Assembly (NCBI GenBank): GCA_035528175.1
Contig: DATKZC010000023.1
Coordinates: 1 to 34,283 of the forward strand
Length of the DNA: 34,283 nucleotides
Origin: JAHILA01 sp035528175
GTDB lineage: Bacteria > Patescibacteriota > Minisyncoccia > RBG-13-40-8-A
Direction: 5' to 3'
Positions 8,063 to 15,113 of the stretch are shown here, one piece after another (within the stretch, counting starts at the first letter, position 1; each line of letters begins with the position of its first letter). Made by a program: the position numbers and the translations under genes. The notes beneath the pieces were generated by a model that was not told the origin of the DNA, did not search any database, and saw nothing but the letters and a program-made list of their open reading frames with translations.

Positions 8063-8068
8063 ATTATA
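8063..8068 (-). promoter_or_regulatory. Possible leaderless -10 box for yqeY
   Basis: TATAAT on the minus strand ends 7 bases before the A of the yqeY ATG. It overlaps the rpsU stop codon. No -35 or TG extension is visible and the region is AT-rich, so this is weaker than the other leaderless candidates. Confidence 0.35.
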
Positions 8069-8273
8069 TTTTTCCGAATTTTTTAAGCCGCATTTTTTCT
8101 CTCCTTTTAGTCATTCTTTCTAAAGCATTTTTCCTTCGTATTGTCCTACTTACGGGTTTCTCGCGGAATTGCGATTTTTTCGCTTTCATTAAAATACCGC
8201 TTTCACGAACCTTTTGGCTAAAACGCCTCATTAAAGAAGAAACATTTTCTCTTGGTTTTTTTGTAACTTGCAT
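8064..8273 (-). CDS. rpsU: Small-subunit ribosomal protein S21
   Basis: A basic 69-residue protein with the bS21 pattern: an N-terminal strand and helix (ENVSSLMRRFSQKVRESGIL) followed by an arginine/lysine-rich helix (RRKNALERMTKRREKMRLKK). It binds the 30S subunit near the anti-Shine-Dalgarno region. It starts with MQVTKKP; no better start is seen. A 56-bp cloverleaf element (8287-8342) separates it from hisS, and the GGGG of that element is the only purine-rich sequence upstream (about 18 bases away). Confidence 0.93.
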   Translation of the reverse strand: MQVTKKPRENVSSLMRRFSQKVRESGILMKAKKSQFREKPVSRTIRRKNALERMTKRREKMRLKKFGKI

Positions 8274-8286
8274 GATTTTTTACTTT

Positions 8287-8342
8287 ACCCCTGTTAAATT
8301 TCGCCTTCGGCGAACCCCGATTTATCGGGGATTTAACGGGGT
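8287..8342. repeat. 56-bp cloverleaf palindromic element, copy 2 (hisS end / rpsU leader)
   Basis: Outer arms ACCCC-T-GTTAAAT (8287-8299) and ATTTAACGGGGT (8331-8342) pair with a single bulge. Inside are two perfect hairpins, TTCGCC-TTC-GGCGAA (8300-8314) and CCCCGAT-TT-ATCGGGG (8315-8330). It is the same element as 2002-2053. Its right arm supplies the last codons and stop of hisS (GSPR then TAA at 8335-8333). Confidence 0.85.
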
Positions 8343-9667
8343 GAACCTAATCTTTTTTTAATTTCATTGATTGCTTTATCTAATCTTATTGTTTCCTGAG
8401 CGCCTGTTTTCATATCTTTAATAATAATCATATCTTCCAACGCTTCTCTCTGGCCCATAATCAACGCCCACTCTACACCTTCTTTATCCGCGACCTTTAA
8501 TTGTGATTTAAGACTCGGCTTGCTGAATGCTTCGCCGACTTTTATTCCCTTGCCATGGAATTCTTCGAATAATTTCAGGCATTTTTTCTTTCCCATATCT
8601 CCTAATTGAATTAAAAATACTTTTGGCTTTTCCTTTTCAATAAGTTTTACGTCTTGTTTTTTGATAACATTAATCAATCTTTCTATGCCCGCTGCCGCAC
8701 CTACTCCCGGAGTCGGCTTACCTTTAAACATTTCAACCAAATTATCATATCTTCCTCCACCCATTAACGCTCCTTGTGAAGATTCCTTATTTTCTTCATA
8801 AAATTCAAAAACAGTCCTGGTATAATAATCTATCCCTCTCACTAATTGGGGATTCAACTGGTACGGAATCTCTAAATCATCAAGAAATTCTAAAACTTCC
8901 TTAAAATGCTTATGGCAGTCATCGCAAAGATAGTCCAGTACTTGCGGCGCTTTAACAATTAATTTGCGGCACTTTTCGTTTTTGCAATCAAGCATCCTTA
9001 AAGGATTCTCTTTATATCGTCTCTGACAATTCAAGCAAACACCTTTTAAATTCTGGCGATAATAATTGACCAGCGTTTTCTTGTATTTAGGAACACAGAT
9101 TGAACAGCCAATGCTATTTATATATAATACATATCTCTTCAAATTTAATTTTTTCAAAATACTAATAAATGCCTGAATAATTCGTACATCGCTTACCGCG
9201 CTTTCGTCGCCGAGTATTTCCCAATTAATCTGATAAAATTGTCTGAAACGTCCAGCTTGGGGCTTGTCATGGCGAAAAAGCATACCTGTTGTATAAAGCT
9301 TTACTGGCTGAGGCAAATTTTTCATCCCGTGCTCAATATATGCCCTGACTATACCTGGAGTAAATTCAGGCCTTAATGCATAAAGTTCGTTATCTCCCTT
9401 TTTAAAAGTATACATTTCTTTCTGAACAATATCTGTTGTCTGTCCAGTGCCTCTTAAATACAAGCGCGCGTCCTCAAAAATAGGAATATCAATCCTTTTA
9501 AACCCATAGCTTGATAAAACCTGAGATACAATTGCATAAATTTTTTCCCAATATTTTTGCTCTTCAGGCAAAATATCATGCGTACCTCTCGGTGCCTGAA
9601 TTTTTATTTTCGGAATTTTTGGTTTTCGGGGCTTACTTGGTCGCCCCCGTTTATTTTTCTTCTGCAT
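8333..9667 (-). CDS. hisS: Histidine--tRNA ligase with basic N-terminal extension
   Basis: A 444-residue class II synthetase. APRGTHDILPEE starts the catalytic domain at about 25; motif 2 (YTTGMLFRHDKPQAGRFRQF), the HisA motif RGIDYYTRTVFEFY and motif 3 (GGGRYDNLVE) are intact, and an anticodon-binding domain follows from about 350. A cysteine-rich insert (CSIC, CLNC, LDCKNEKC, CDDC) is present as in many bacterial relatives. Unusual is the N-terminal tail, MQKKNKRGRPSKPRKPKIPK, which contains an AT-hook-like RGRP core and suggests extra nucleic-acid binding. The last residues GSPR come from a palindromic element. The start follows the lepB stop after one base. Confidence 0.95.
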   Translation of the reverse strand: MQKKNKRGRPSKPRKPKIPKIKIQAPRGTHDILPEEQKYWEKIYAIVSQVLSSYGFKRIDIPIFEDARLYLRGTGQTTDIVQKEMYTFKKGDNELYALRPEFTPGIVRAYIEHGMKNLPQPVKLYTTGMLFRHDKPQAGRFRQFYQINWEILGDESAVSDVRIIQAFISILKKLNLKRYVLYINSIGCSICVPKYKKTLVNYYRQNLKGVCLNCQRRYKENPLRMLDCKNEKCRKLIVKAPQVLDYLCDDCHKHFKEVLEFLDDLEIPYQLNPQLVRGIDYYTRTVFEFYEENKESSQGALMGGGRYDNLVEMFKGKPTPGVGAAAGIERLINVIKKQDVKLIEKEKPKVFLIQLGDMGKKKCLKLFEEFHGKGIKVGEAFSKPSLKSQLKVADKEGVEWALIMGQREALEDMIIIKDMKTGAQETIRLDKAINEIKKRLGSPR

Positions 9668-9668
9668 A

Positions 9669-10217
9669 TTAATTGTTTAAAACGCCTGCCCGGCTGAATG
9701 GCCATGCCCTCAGCCATGCCCGACCAATAATAAATTTTTTATCTACTTCTCCCCATTTTCTCGAATCTGAACTCGCCTGTCTATTATCTCCGAGTACAAA
9801 ATATTCGTCCTCGGCTAGTTTAACCTCAACACTACCGGCAGTATTAATATCCTGTAAATATTCCGATTCATCTAAATCCTTTCCATTGATAAAAATTTTC
9901 CCGTCCTCAACTTTTATGCTTTCGCCCGGAAGTCCGATTACTCTTTTAATAAAAAATTGCGACGGGTCCAACGGATAACGAAAAATGACCACATCGCCTC
10001 TTTCTGGCGCATCAAAGCGATAACTAATTTCATCAACAATTAAATAATCACCGTCATGGAAATTCGGCTCCATTGAAGCGCCATTAACAAAAAACGGCTG
10101 AATTAAGAAATAGCGGATAGGAATAATAATTGCCAGTGAAATAATAACAATCTTTAATATTTCCCAAGTAAACTCCACTACCTCCCTGAATTTATTTTTA
10201 GGGGTTATATCTATCAT
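9669..10217 (-). CDS. lepB: Signal peptidase I
   Basis: A 182-residue membrane protease that removes signal peptides from exported proteins. A single N-terminal transmembrane helix (about 20-40) precedes the catalytic serine S48 in FVNGASMEPNF. The general-base lysine is K91 in FFIKRVIGLPGE, and GDNRQASSDSRKWG is the conserved box E. The size and single membrane anchor resemble Gram-positive-type enzymes rather than E. coli LepB. It heads the lepB-hisS-rpsU-yqeY-ybeY-ftsA cluster. A TATAAT box (10229-10224) lies exactly 7 bases before the A of ATG, so its mRNA is probably leaderless. Confidence 0.95.
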   Translation of the reverse strand: MIDITPKNKFREVVEFTWEILKIVIISLAIIIPIRYFLIQPFFVNGASMEPNFHDGDYLIVDEISYRFDAPERGDVVIFRYPLDPSQFFIKRVIGLPGESIKVEDGKIFINGKDLDESEYLQDINTAGSVEVKLAEDEYFVLGDNRQASSDSRKWGEVDKKFIIGRAWLRAWPFSRAGVLNN

Positions 10218-10223
10218 AAATTT

Positions 10224-10229
10224 ATTATA
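10224..10229 (-). promoter_or_regulatory. Leaderless -10 box of lepB
   Basis: TATAAT on the minus strand is followed by AAATTT and then the lepB ATG, placing +1 at the A of the start codon (10217). No purine-rich ribosome binding site could fit. Confidence 0.6.
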
Positions 10230-10262
10230 TATGCTTCTCCGATAAAAATCAACCGCTAATTA

Positions 10263-10271
10263 TGATATAAT
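10263..10271 (+). promoter_or_regulatory. Extended -10 of the LCP gene (leaderless)
   Basis: TGATATAAT (TG at 10263-10264, TATAAT at 10266-10271) is an extended -10 element. The expected start (10278-10279) coincides with the ATG at 10279. It stands back to back with the lepB box in a 61-base divergent spacer. Confidence 0.65.
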
Positions 10272-10278
10272 ATAATTA

Positions 10279-11277
10279 ATGAGCAATAATAGCAATTCGA
10301 AAAAGCTAATCGGATTCGGTATTTTGATTATTGTCCTAATATCTTTGATTATAGTAACGCCCAAATTTGGAATATCTTTAAAAAGAGAAATAATCATCAT
10401 CAACAGAAGCGCCAATACTTCAACTATTAATCTCGGCAATATTGGTTCATTGCTCCCCTTTCAAATAAAAGATAAAGACCGGGTAAATTTTCTGTTCTTG
10501 GGAATTCCAGGCGAAAGCAATCCTGCGCCGAAACTGACCGATACAATTCTCATCATCAACAGCACTCCAAAAGCGGAAAATCCCGTTGGCATTTCAATCC
10601 CCCGCGATTTGTTAGTTAAATATCCATCTGCCAATTGGCAGACCAAAATCAATGCCCTATACCAAGAAGGCGGAATAGAAACAATTAAAACTGCAATTTC
10701 TGAAATTACCGGTTTAAAATCGAATTATTATCTGGTTTTGAATTTGGAAGGCGTGAAAAAATTGATTGACAAACTGGATGGCATAGATATTGATGTTGAA
10801 GAAGATATTTATGACCCCGCGTTTCCGGCGCAGTATAATTCATATGAAACTTTCTCACTTAAAAAGGGGTTGCAGCATTTGGATGGAGAAACTGCATTGA
10901 AATACATCAGAACCAGAAATCAGCCACAGGGAGATTTTTCCAGAATCAAGAGACAACAGCAAGTAATCGGCGCTTTAAAAAATAAAATTCTATCTCTGAA
11001 TTTCTTCTGGAATTTCTCGAAAATTTTGGGACTTTGGAGAATTCTGGAACAAAACTCCTTAACCAACATCGGCCTGACAGATATCAGATACGCTTGGAAT
11101 CTGATTAAAAAAACCAATTTAGATGAAATTAAATTTAACACCATTGCACCTCCTTTAGTTATATCCGGCACAGCAACCCTGGGAGGAGAAACTGCTTCAG
11201 TTCTTATTCCAAAATTGGGTTTGAATAATTATTCGGAAATTAAAGAATATATTAATCAATTGATAAATAATCCATGA
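10279..11277 (+). CDS. LytR-CpsA-Psr (LCP) family envelope protein
   Basis: A 332-residue protein with an N-terminal signal anchor (about 11-28) and an external LCP domain. Diagnostic pieces are VNFLFLGIPGE (about 70-80), LTDTILIINSTPK (about 88-100), the catalytic-region GISIPRDLLVKYP (about 105-117), and the arginine-rich YIRTRNQPQGDFSRIKRQQQVI (about 213-234) that binds the pyrophosphate of the lipid-linked donor. Family members transfer glycopolymers from undecaprenyl pyrophosphate carriers to peptidoglycan or proteins; the substrate here is unknown. The last 4 bases overlap the start of pth. Transcription likely starts at the ATG itself. Confidence 0.9.
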   Translation: MSNNSNSKKLIGFGILIIVLISLIIVTPKFGISLKREIIIINRSANTSTINLGNIGSLLPFQIKDKDRVNFLFLGIPGESNPAPKLTDTILIINSTPKAENPVGISIPRDLLVKYPSANWQTKINALYQEGGIETIKTAISEITGLKSNYYLVLNLEGVKKLIDKLDGIDIDVEEDIYDPAFPAQYNSYETFSLKKGLQHLDGETALKYIRTRNQPQGDFSRIKRQQQVIGALKNKILSLNFFWNFSKILGLWRILEQNSLTNIGLTDIRYAWNLIKKTNLDEIKFNTIAPPLVISGTATLGGETASVLIPKLGLNNYSEIKEYINQLINNP

Positions 11278-11774
11278 AAACTTTAATTGTCGGACTTGGA
11301 AATCCAGAAAAAAAATACACAAAAACCCGACACAATATCGGGTTTAGAATAATTGATGCCTTAGAAAATGAAATATCTGATAAGAATATTATTTTATTAA
11401 AGCCTGATACTTTTATGAATAATTCCGGCAAAGCTGTGACAGAATATTTAAAATATTCAAATCTTACTGCTCAAAACTTAATTGTTATCCACGATGACAT
11501 TGATCTACCATTCGGAGAAATCCGCACGAGTAAAGATTCTTCTTCCGCAGGCCATAAAGGGGTGCAGTCCATTATTAATGAATTAGGTACGCAGAATTTT
11601 ACTCGAGTTCGAATAGGAATTAATTCCAAATTAGAAGCACAAAATCCGAAATCCGAAACCGATACTGCTGAATTCGTTTTAAAGAATTTTTCCAAAGATG
11701 AAGAAAAAGAATTGCCAGAAATAATTAAAAAAGCGCTCGAAGAAATCAGCACTTTCTTGGTTTCTTGTTTCTAG
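11274..11774 (+). CDS. pth: Peptidyl-tRNA hydrolase
   Basis: A 166-residue enzyme that releases peptides from prematurely dropped peptidyl-tRNA. The N-terminus VGLGNPEKKYTKTRHNIGF carries the conserved N10 and catalytic H20; PDTFMNNSG and VIHDDIDLPFGEIR supply the other conserved Asn and Asp, and SAGHKGV follows. It is shorter than the E. coli enzyme (about 194 residues), mainly between H20 and the KPDTFMN segment. Residues about 125-131 (AQNPKSE) fall on a repetitive AATCCGAA stretch. The final residues TFLVSCF and the stop are encoded by one arm of a long inverted repeat, which on the other strand forms part of a candidate RNA (11727-11917). So the C-terminus has been shaped by a non-coding element. 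Confidence 0.94.
   Translation: MKTLIVGLGNPEKKYTKTRHNIGFRIIDALENEISDKNIILLKPDTFMNNSGKAVTEYLKYSNLTAQNLIVIHDDIDLPFGEIRTSKDSSSAGHKGVQSIINELGTQNFTRVRIGINSKLEAQNPKSETDTAEFVLKNFSKDEEKELPEIIKKALEEISTFLVSCF
11727..11752 (-). terminator. Terminator of the candidate RNA, inside pth
   Basis: On the minus strand GUGCU (11752-11748) pairs with AGCGC (11737-11733), including one G-U, followed by six U (11732-11727). It lies antisense within the last codons of pth. The stem is short, so strength is uncertain. Confidence 0.5.
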
Positions 11775-11917
11775 TCCTACCTGCGAGTGTTTTAGATTCT
11801 CTCGCATAAGCCAGAAAACCTAAAAGCTTTTGACTATCAACCAAATCAAGGAGGGTAGATTGGTTCTTGTCACTCATCAGGCAGGACCAGAAACACGAAA
11901 CACCTAATTCTTACCCT
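11727..11917 (-). ncRNA. Candidate structured non-coding RNA, about 191 nt
   Basis: On the minus strand a near-consensus promoter (11952-11924) predicts a start at 11917. The transcript folds with a long closing stem, GGTGTTTCGTG... (11904-11871) against ...AACAAGAAACC (11789-11759), about 27 pairs. Three positions that are A-C mismatches on the plus strand are G-U pairs on this strand. Inside the stem are two hairpins: AACCAATC/GATTTGGTT (11865-11839) with loop UACCCUCCUU, and CTTTTAGG/CTAAAA (about 11828-11790) extended by UUUUCU/AGAGAA with loop GGCUUAUGCG. A terminator hairpin and six U follow (11752-11727) inside the pth coding end. No open reading frame of note is present. It does not show motifs I recognise for SRP RNA, RNase P RNA or tmRNA; 6S RNA has a similar length but a different shape. 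Confidence 0.6.
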
Positions 11918-11923
11918 GCTATA

Positions 11924-11952
11924 AACATAGCATAATGCTCAAGTTTTGTCAA
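11924..11952 (-). promoter_or_regulatory. Promoter of the candidate RNA
   Basis: A perfect -35 TTGACA (11952-11947), a 17-base spacer and -10 TATGTT (11929-11924) on the minus strand. It points away from dprA, which starts at 11963 on the other strand. No minus-strand gene lies downstream before 10217, so the only plausible product is the structured RNA. Confidence 0.65.
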
Positions 11953-11962
11953 TAGGTAAATT

Positions 11963-12829
11963 ATGGATATTAAAAAAATCACCACAGAGGATAAAGAGTA
12001 TCCTGTTGTCCTGAAAGAAATCCACAATCCCCCGAAAGAACTCTATATCAAAGGAGAAATTATTAACCAGGACAAAGTAGCAATAGCAATTGTCGGAACA
12101 AGAAGATATTCCCAGTATGGAAAACAGGCCTGTCTTGACATCGCCGGGAAATTAGCTAAACTTGGGATTACTATTGTTTCCGGCCTTGCAAAAGGCATTG
12201 ATACATTCGCGCACCAAGCAGCTTTGGAAAATAACGGCAGGACAATCGCAGTTTTAGGAAGCGGAATGGATAGAAAAAGTTTTTCTCCTTCATGTAATTA
12301 TGAATTAAGCGAAAAGATTGCCAAACACGGCGCAGTAATCAGCGAATATCCAGAAGGAACAATAGGCGCAGTTTATACTTTTCCTCAAAGAAACAGAATT
12401 GTCAGCGGATTGAGTTTGGGCGTGGTGGTTATTGATGCGCCGGAAAAAAGCGGAGCGCTGATTACGGCCTCTCTTGCCTTAGAACAGAATCGCGAAGTAT
12501 TCGCTGTGCCGGGAAATATTTACGAAAACAATTCTCAAGGCACGAATCAATTGATTAAAATAGGGGCAAAACTAGTTACCCGCATCGAAGATATTTTAGA
12601 AGAACTGAATCTCTCGCATTTATTAGAAAACACCGAAAAGAAAAAAATAAAACCAAAGAATAAAGAAGAAGAAATTATTCTTTCTATACTTTCTCTCCAG
12701 CCGATACATATTGATGAAATAATAAAACTCAGCAAATTATCAACTTCCGCAGTCAATTCCACATTAACAATTCTGGAATTAAAAGAAGTAGTAAGAAATC
12801 TTGGTAAAAACAATTATATAATAAAATGA
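11963..12829 (+). CDS. dprA: DNA-processing protein DprA
   Basis: A 288-residue protein that loads RecA on incoming single-stranded DNA during transformation. The Rossmann-like DprA fold is clear: AIVGTRRYSQYG (about 34-45), the SGLAKGIDTFAHQAAL motif (about 74-89), AVLGSGMD, and FPQRNRIVSGLS (about 140-151), with GTNQLIKIGAKLV near the end. The N-terminal SAM-like domain found in longer relatives is absent, while the C-terminal winged-helix segment (about 225-288) is present. Its ATG is preceded by AGG at about 7 bases. The end overlaps topA by 4 bases, so the two are co-transcribed. With ComEC it supports competence for DNA uptake. Confidence 0.94.
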   Translation: MDIKKITTEDKEYPVVLKEIHNPPKELYIKGEIINQDKVAIAIVGTRRYSQYGKQACLDIAGKLAKLGITIVSGLAKGIDTFAHQAALENNGRTIAVLGSGMDRKSFSPSCNYELSEKIAKHGAVISEYPEGTIGAVYTFPQRNRIVSGLSLGVVVIDAPEKSGALITASLALEQNREVFAVPGNIYENNSQGTNQLIKIGAKLVTRIEDILEELNLSHLLENTEKKKIKPKNKEEEIILSILSLQPIHIDEIIKLSKLSTSAVNSTLTILELKEVVRNLGKNNYIIK

Positions 12830-15024
12830 ATCTGATTATCGTGGAATCGCCGACCAAGGCGAAAACAATCAAACAATTTTTAGGCAAAGGATTCGCAGTT
12901 GAATCCTCTTTCGGGCATATGCGCGATTTACCACAAAAAGAACTGGCTATTGATGTTGAAAATAATTTTGAGCCGGAATATGTAATCATACCCAAGGCAA
13001 AAAAAGTCGTTGCAACATTAAAAGAGAAAGCTAAAAAATCACAAGAAGTAATACTCGCCACTGACGAAGACCGCGAAGGAGAGGCAATCGCCTGGCATTT
13101 ATCAGAAGCTTTAAAACTAAAAAATCCCAAAAGAATTGTTTTCCACGAAATTACTAAAATTGCAATTGAAGAAGCTCTCAAAAAACCCCGCAGTATTGAT
13201 ATGAACCTAGTTGATGCCCAGCAGGCCAGAAGGATTCTGGACAGATTAGTGGGCTATAAGCTTTCTCCTTTTTTATGGAAAAAAGTGGCCAGGGGCCTAT
13301 CTGCGGGCAGAGTCCAATCAATCGTGGTGCGTTTAATTGTGGAAAAGGAAAGGGAAATTCAGGATTTCAAGATTGAAGAATATTGGGAAATTTCCGGAGA
13401 TTTTAAAACTCCGAGAAATGAAAATTTTTCAGCCAAGCTACAAAAAATAAACAATAAAACAATAGATAAGCTGGGAATAAAATCCCGGAAAGAAGCCGAA
13501 ACACTTTTAGAAATTTTATCCCCAAAAGATTATTATATTGCTGATATAGTAAAGAAAGAAATTACGCGCAATCCCCTGCCTCCATTTACAACTTCTACCT
13601 TACAGCAAGAAGCAAACCGCAGGTTGGGATTTTCCGCAAAACAAACCATGATGACTGCCCAGCAATTATATGAAATGGGGTTCATTACCTACATGAGGAC
13701 CGATTCTCTAAATTTATCGCAGAAATTTATCAGCGAAGCGGCGAATTACATCAAAATCAATTTGGGTAATAATTATTTGCAAACCAGAAATTTTAAAACT
13801 AAAAGCAAAGGTGCGCAGGAAGCCCACGAAGCAGTCAGACCAACTGAAATCAGCAGGATTCCAGAACAATTAAAAAACGCTTCAAATAAAAGCCATTTCA
13901 GGCTTTACCAATTAATATGGCAAAGAGCAATTTCCAGCCAGATGAGCCCGGCAAAACTTGATGCTACTTCAATTGATATTAATAGCAAAGATGATAAATA
14001 TACATTCAAAACAAACGGACAGATTATAAAATTCGACGGATTTCTAAAATTTTACCCAAATTCTGCTAAAGAAGAAATTCTGCCAGAAATAAAAAAGGGA
14101 GAAAATGTAAATTGCATCAAATTAAATCCAATACAAAAATTTACTCAACCACCAGCGCGCTATTCTGACGCTACCCTAGTAAAAACATTAGAAGAAAAAG
14201 GCATTGGCCGACCGTCAACTTATGCGCCAACTATTTCTACGGTTATTGAGCGCGGATATGCTATGAGAACCGAAAACAAACGTTTAAAACCAACTGACAT
14301 TGCTTTTATTGTTAATGACCTCTTAATGGAACATTTTTCCAATATAGTTGATTATGATTTTACCGCTAAAATGGAAAATGATTTAGATGAAATTGCTGAT
14401 GGCAAACAGCAATGGCAAAAAACATTGAAAACTTTTTACAAACCCTTTAACCAAAATCTGGAAATAAAACAAAAAGAATTAAATAAAAAAGAAATCACTG
14501 AAGAAAAAACGGATAAAATATGCGAGAAGTGCGGAAAGCCAATGATAATCAAAATTGGAAGGTTTGGGAAATTTCTGGCTTGCTCTAATTATCCAGAATG
14601 TAAAAACACTAAAAAATTAGATGCCAATGGTGAGGAAGTTATAAAAGAAAAGCCACAATTATTAGAAGAAAAATGTCCAGAGTGCGGGGCAAATCTAGTT
14701 ATGCGACAAGGAAGATACGGATCATTTAAGGGTTGCTCTAAATATCCTGCGTGTAAATACATTAAAAAAGAAGAGCAAAAAGATTTAAATCTTGTTTGCC
14801 CAAAATGCAAGATTAGCCTGCCTACCGGTAGGCAGGGAAAAATAGTAATAAAAAGAAGCAGAAAAGGAATATTTTACGGCTGCGACCAATATCCAAAATG
14901 CGATTTTGCTTTTTGGGGCAAACCTACTGACGAAAAATGCCCGGATTGCGGGTATCCCCTTGTCAAAACACAAAAAGATAAGGTAAAATGCAGTAATAAA
15001 GAATGCGGTTTTACAAAAGAATAA
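12826..15024 (+). CDS. topA: DNA topoisomerase I
   Basis: A 732-residue type IA topoisomerase that relaxes negative supercoils. The Toprim domain begins with IIVESPTKAKTIKQFLG and includes DEDREGEAIAWHL. The active-site tyrosine is in GFITYMRTDSLNLS, and GRPSTYAPTISTV marks the gate region. The C-terminus has four zinc-ribbon repeats from about residue 565: CEKCGKP, CPECGAN, CPKCKIS and CPDCGYP units. In the third repeat the residues SLPTGRQG between the CxxC pair and KIVIKRSRKG are encoded by a perfect 20-bp palindrome (14817-14836), an in-frame insert. A tRNA-Leu gene starts 4 bases after the stop. Confidence 0.96.
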   Translation: MNLIIVESPTKAKTIKQFLGKGFAVESSFGHMRDLPQKELAIDVENNFEPEYVIIPKAKKVVATLKEKAKKSQEVILATDEDREGEAIAWHLSEALKLKNPKRIVFHEITKIAIEEALKKPRSIDMNLVDAQQARRILDRLVGYKLSPFLWKKVARGLSAGRVQSIVVRLIVEKEREIQDFKIEEYWEISGDFKTPRNENFSAKLQKINNKTIDKLGIKSRKEAETLLEILSPKDYYIADIVKKEITRNPLPPFTTSTLQQEANRRLGFSAKQTMMTAQQLYEMGFITYMRTDSLNLSQKFISEAANYIKINLGNNYLQTRNFKTKSKGAQEAHEAVRPTEISRIPEQLKNASNKSHFRLYQLIWQRAISSQMSPAKLDATSIDINSKDDKYTFKTNGQIIKFDGFLKFYPNSAKEEILPEIKKGENVNCIKLNPIQKFTQPPARYSDATLVKTLEEKGIGRPSTYAPTISTVIERGYAMRTENKRLKPTDIAFIVNDLLMEHFSNIVDYDFTAKMENDLDEIADGKQQWQKTLKTFYKPFNQNLEIKQKELNKKEITEEKTDKICEKCGKPMIIKIGRFGKFLACSNYPECKNTKKLDANGEEVIKEKPQLLEEKCPECGANLVMRQGRYGSFKGCSKYPACKYIKKEEQKDLNLVCPKCKISLPTGRQGKIVIKRSRKGIFYGCDQYPKCDFAFWGKPTDEKCPDCGYPLVKTQKDKVKCSNKECGFTKE
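14817..14836. repeat. Perfect 20-bp palindrome inserted in topA
   Basis: CCTGCCTACCGGTAGGCAGG is its own reverse complement. It encodes LPTGRQ in the third zinc ribbon of TopA. Related, less perfect copies occur in nrdD (3085-3104) and comEC (1627-1642). Confidence 0.85.
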
Positions 15025-15028
15025 TTTT

Positions 15029-15111
15029 GCCCGAGTGGCGGAATGGCAGACGCACAGGTTTCAAAAACCTGCGAGAGCAATCTCATGAGAGTTCGACTCT
15101 CTCCTCGGGCA
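15029..15111 (+). tRNA. tRNA-Leu (anticodon CAA)
   Basis: An 83-base class II tRNA. The acceptor strands GCCCGAG (15029-15035) and CTCGGGC (15104-15110) pair fully, with A as discriminator. The anticodon arm is CAGGT-TTCAAAA-ACCTG, giving anticodon CAA, which reads UUG. The long variable arm GAGA-GCAA-TCTC marks a leucine tRNA, and the T arm is GAGAG-TTCGACT-CTCTC. The CCA end is not encoded. It lies 4 bases after topA and is probably cut from the same transcript. Confidence 0.96.
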
Positions 15112-15113
15112 CA

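Noticed and set aside
11727..11917. Identification of the structured RNA as 6S, SRP or RNase P RNA
   Set aside because: Length fits 6S, but a two-hairpin junction replaces the single central bubble; SRP loop (GGAA with GCAG) and RNase P core motifs are not seen. Left as unknown.
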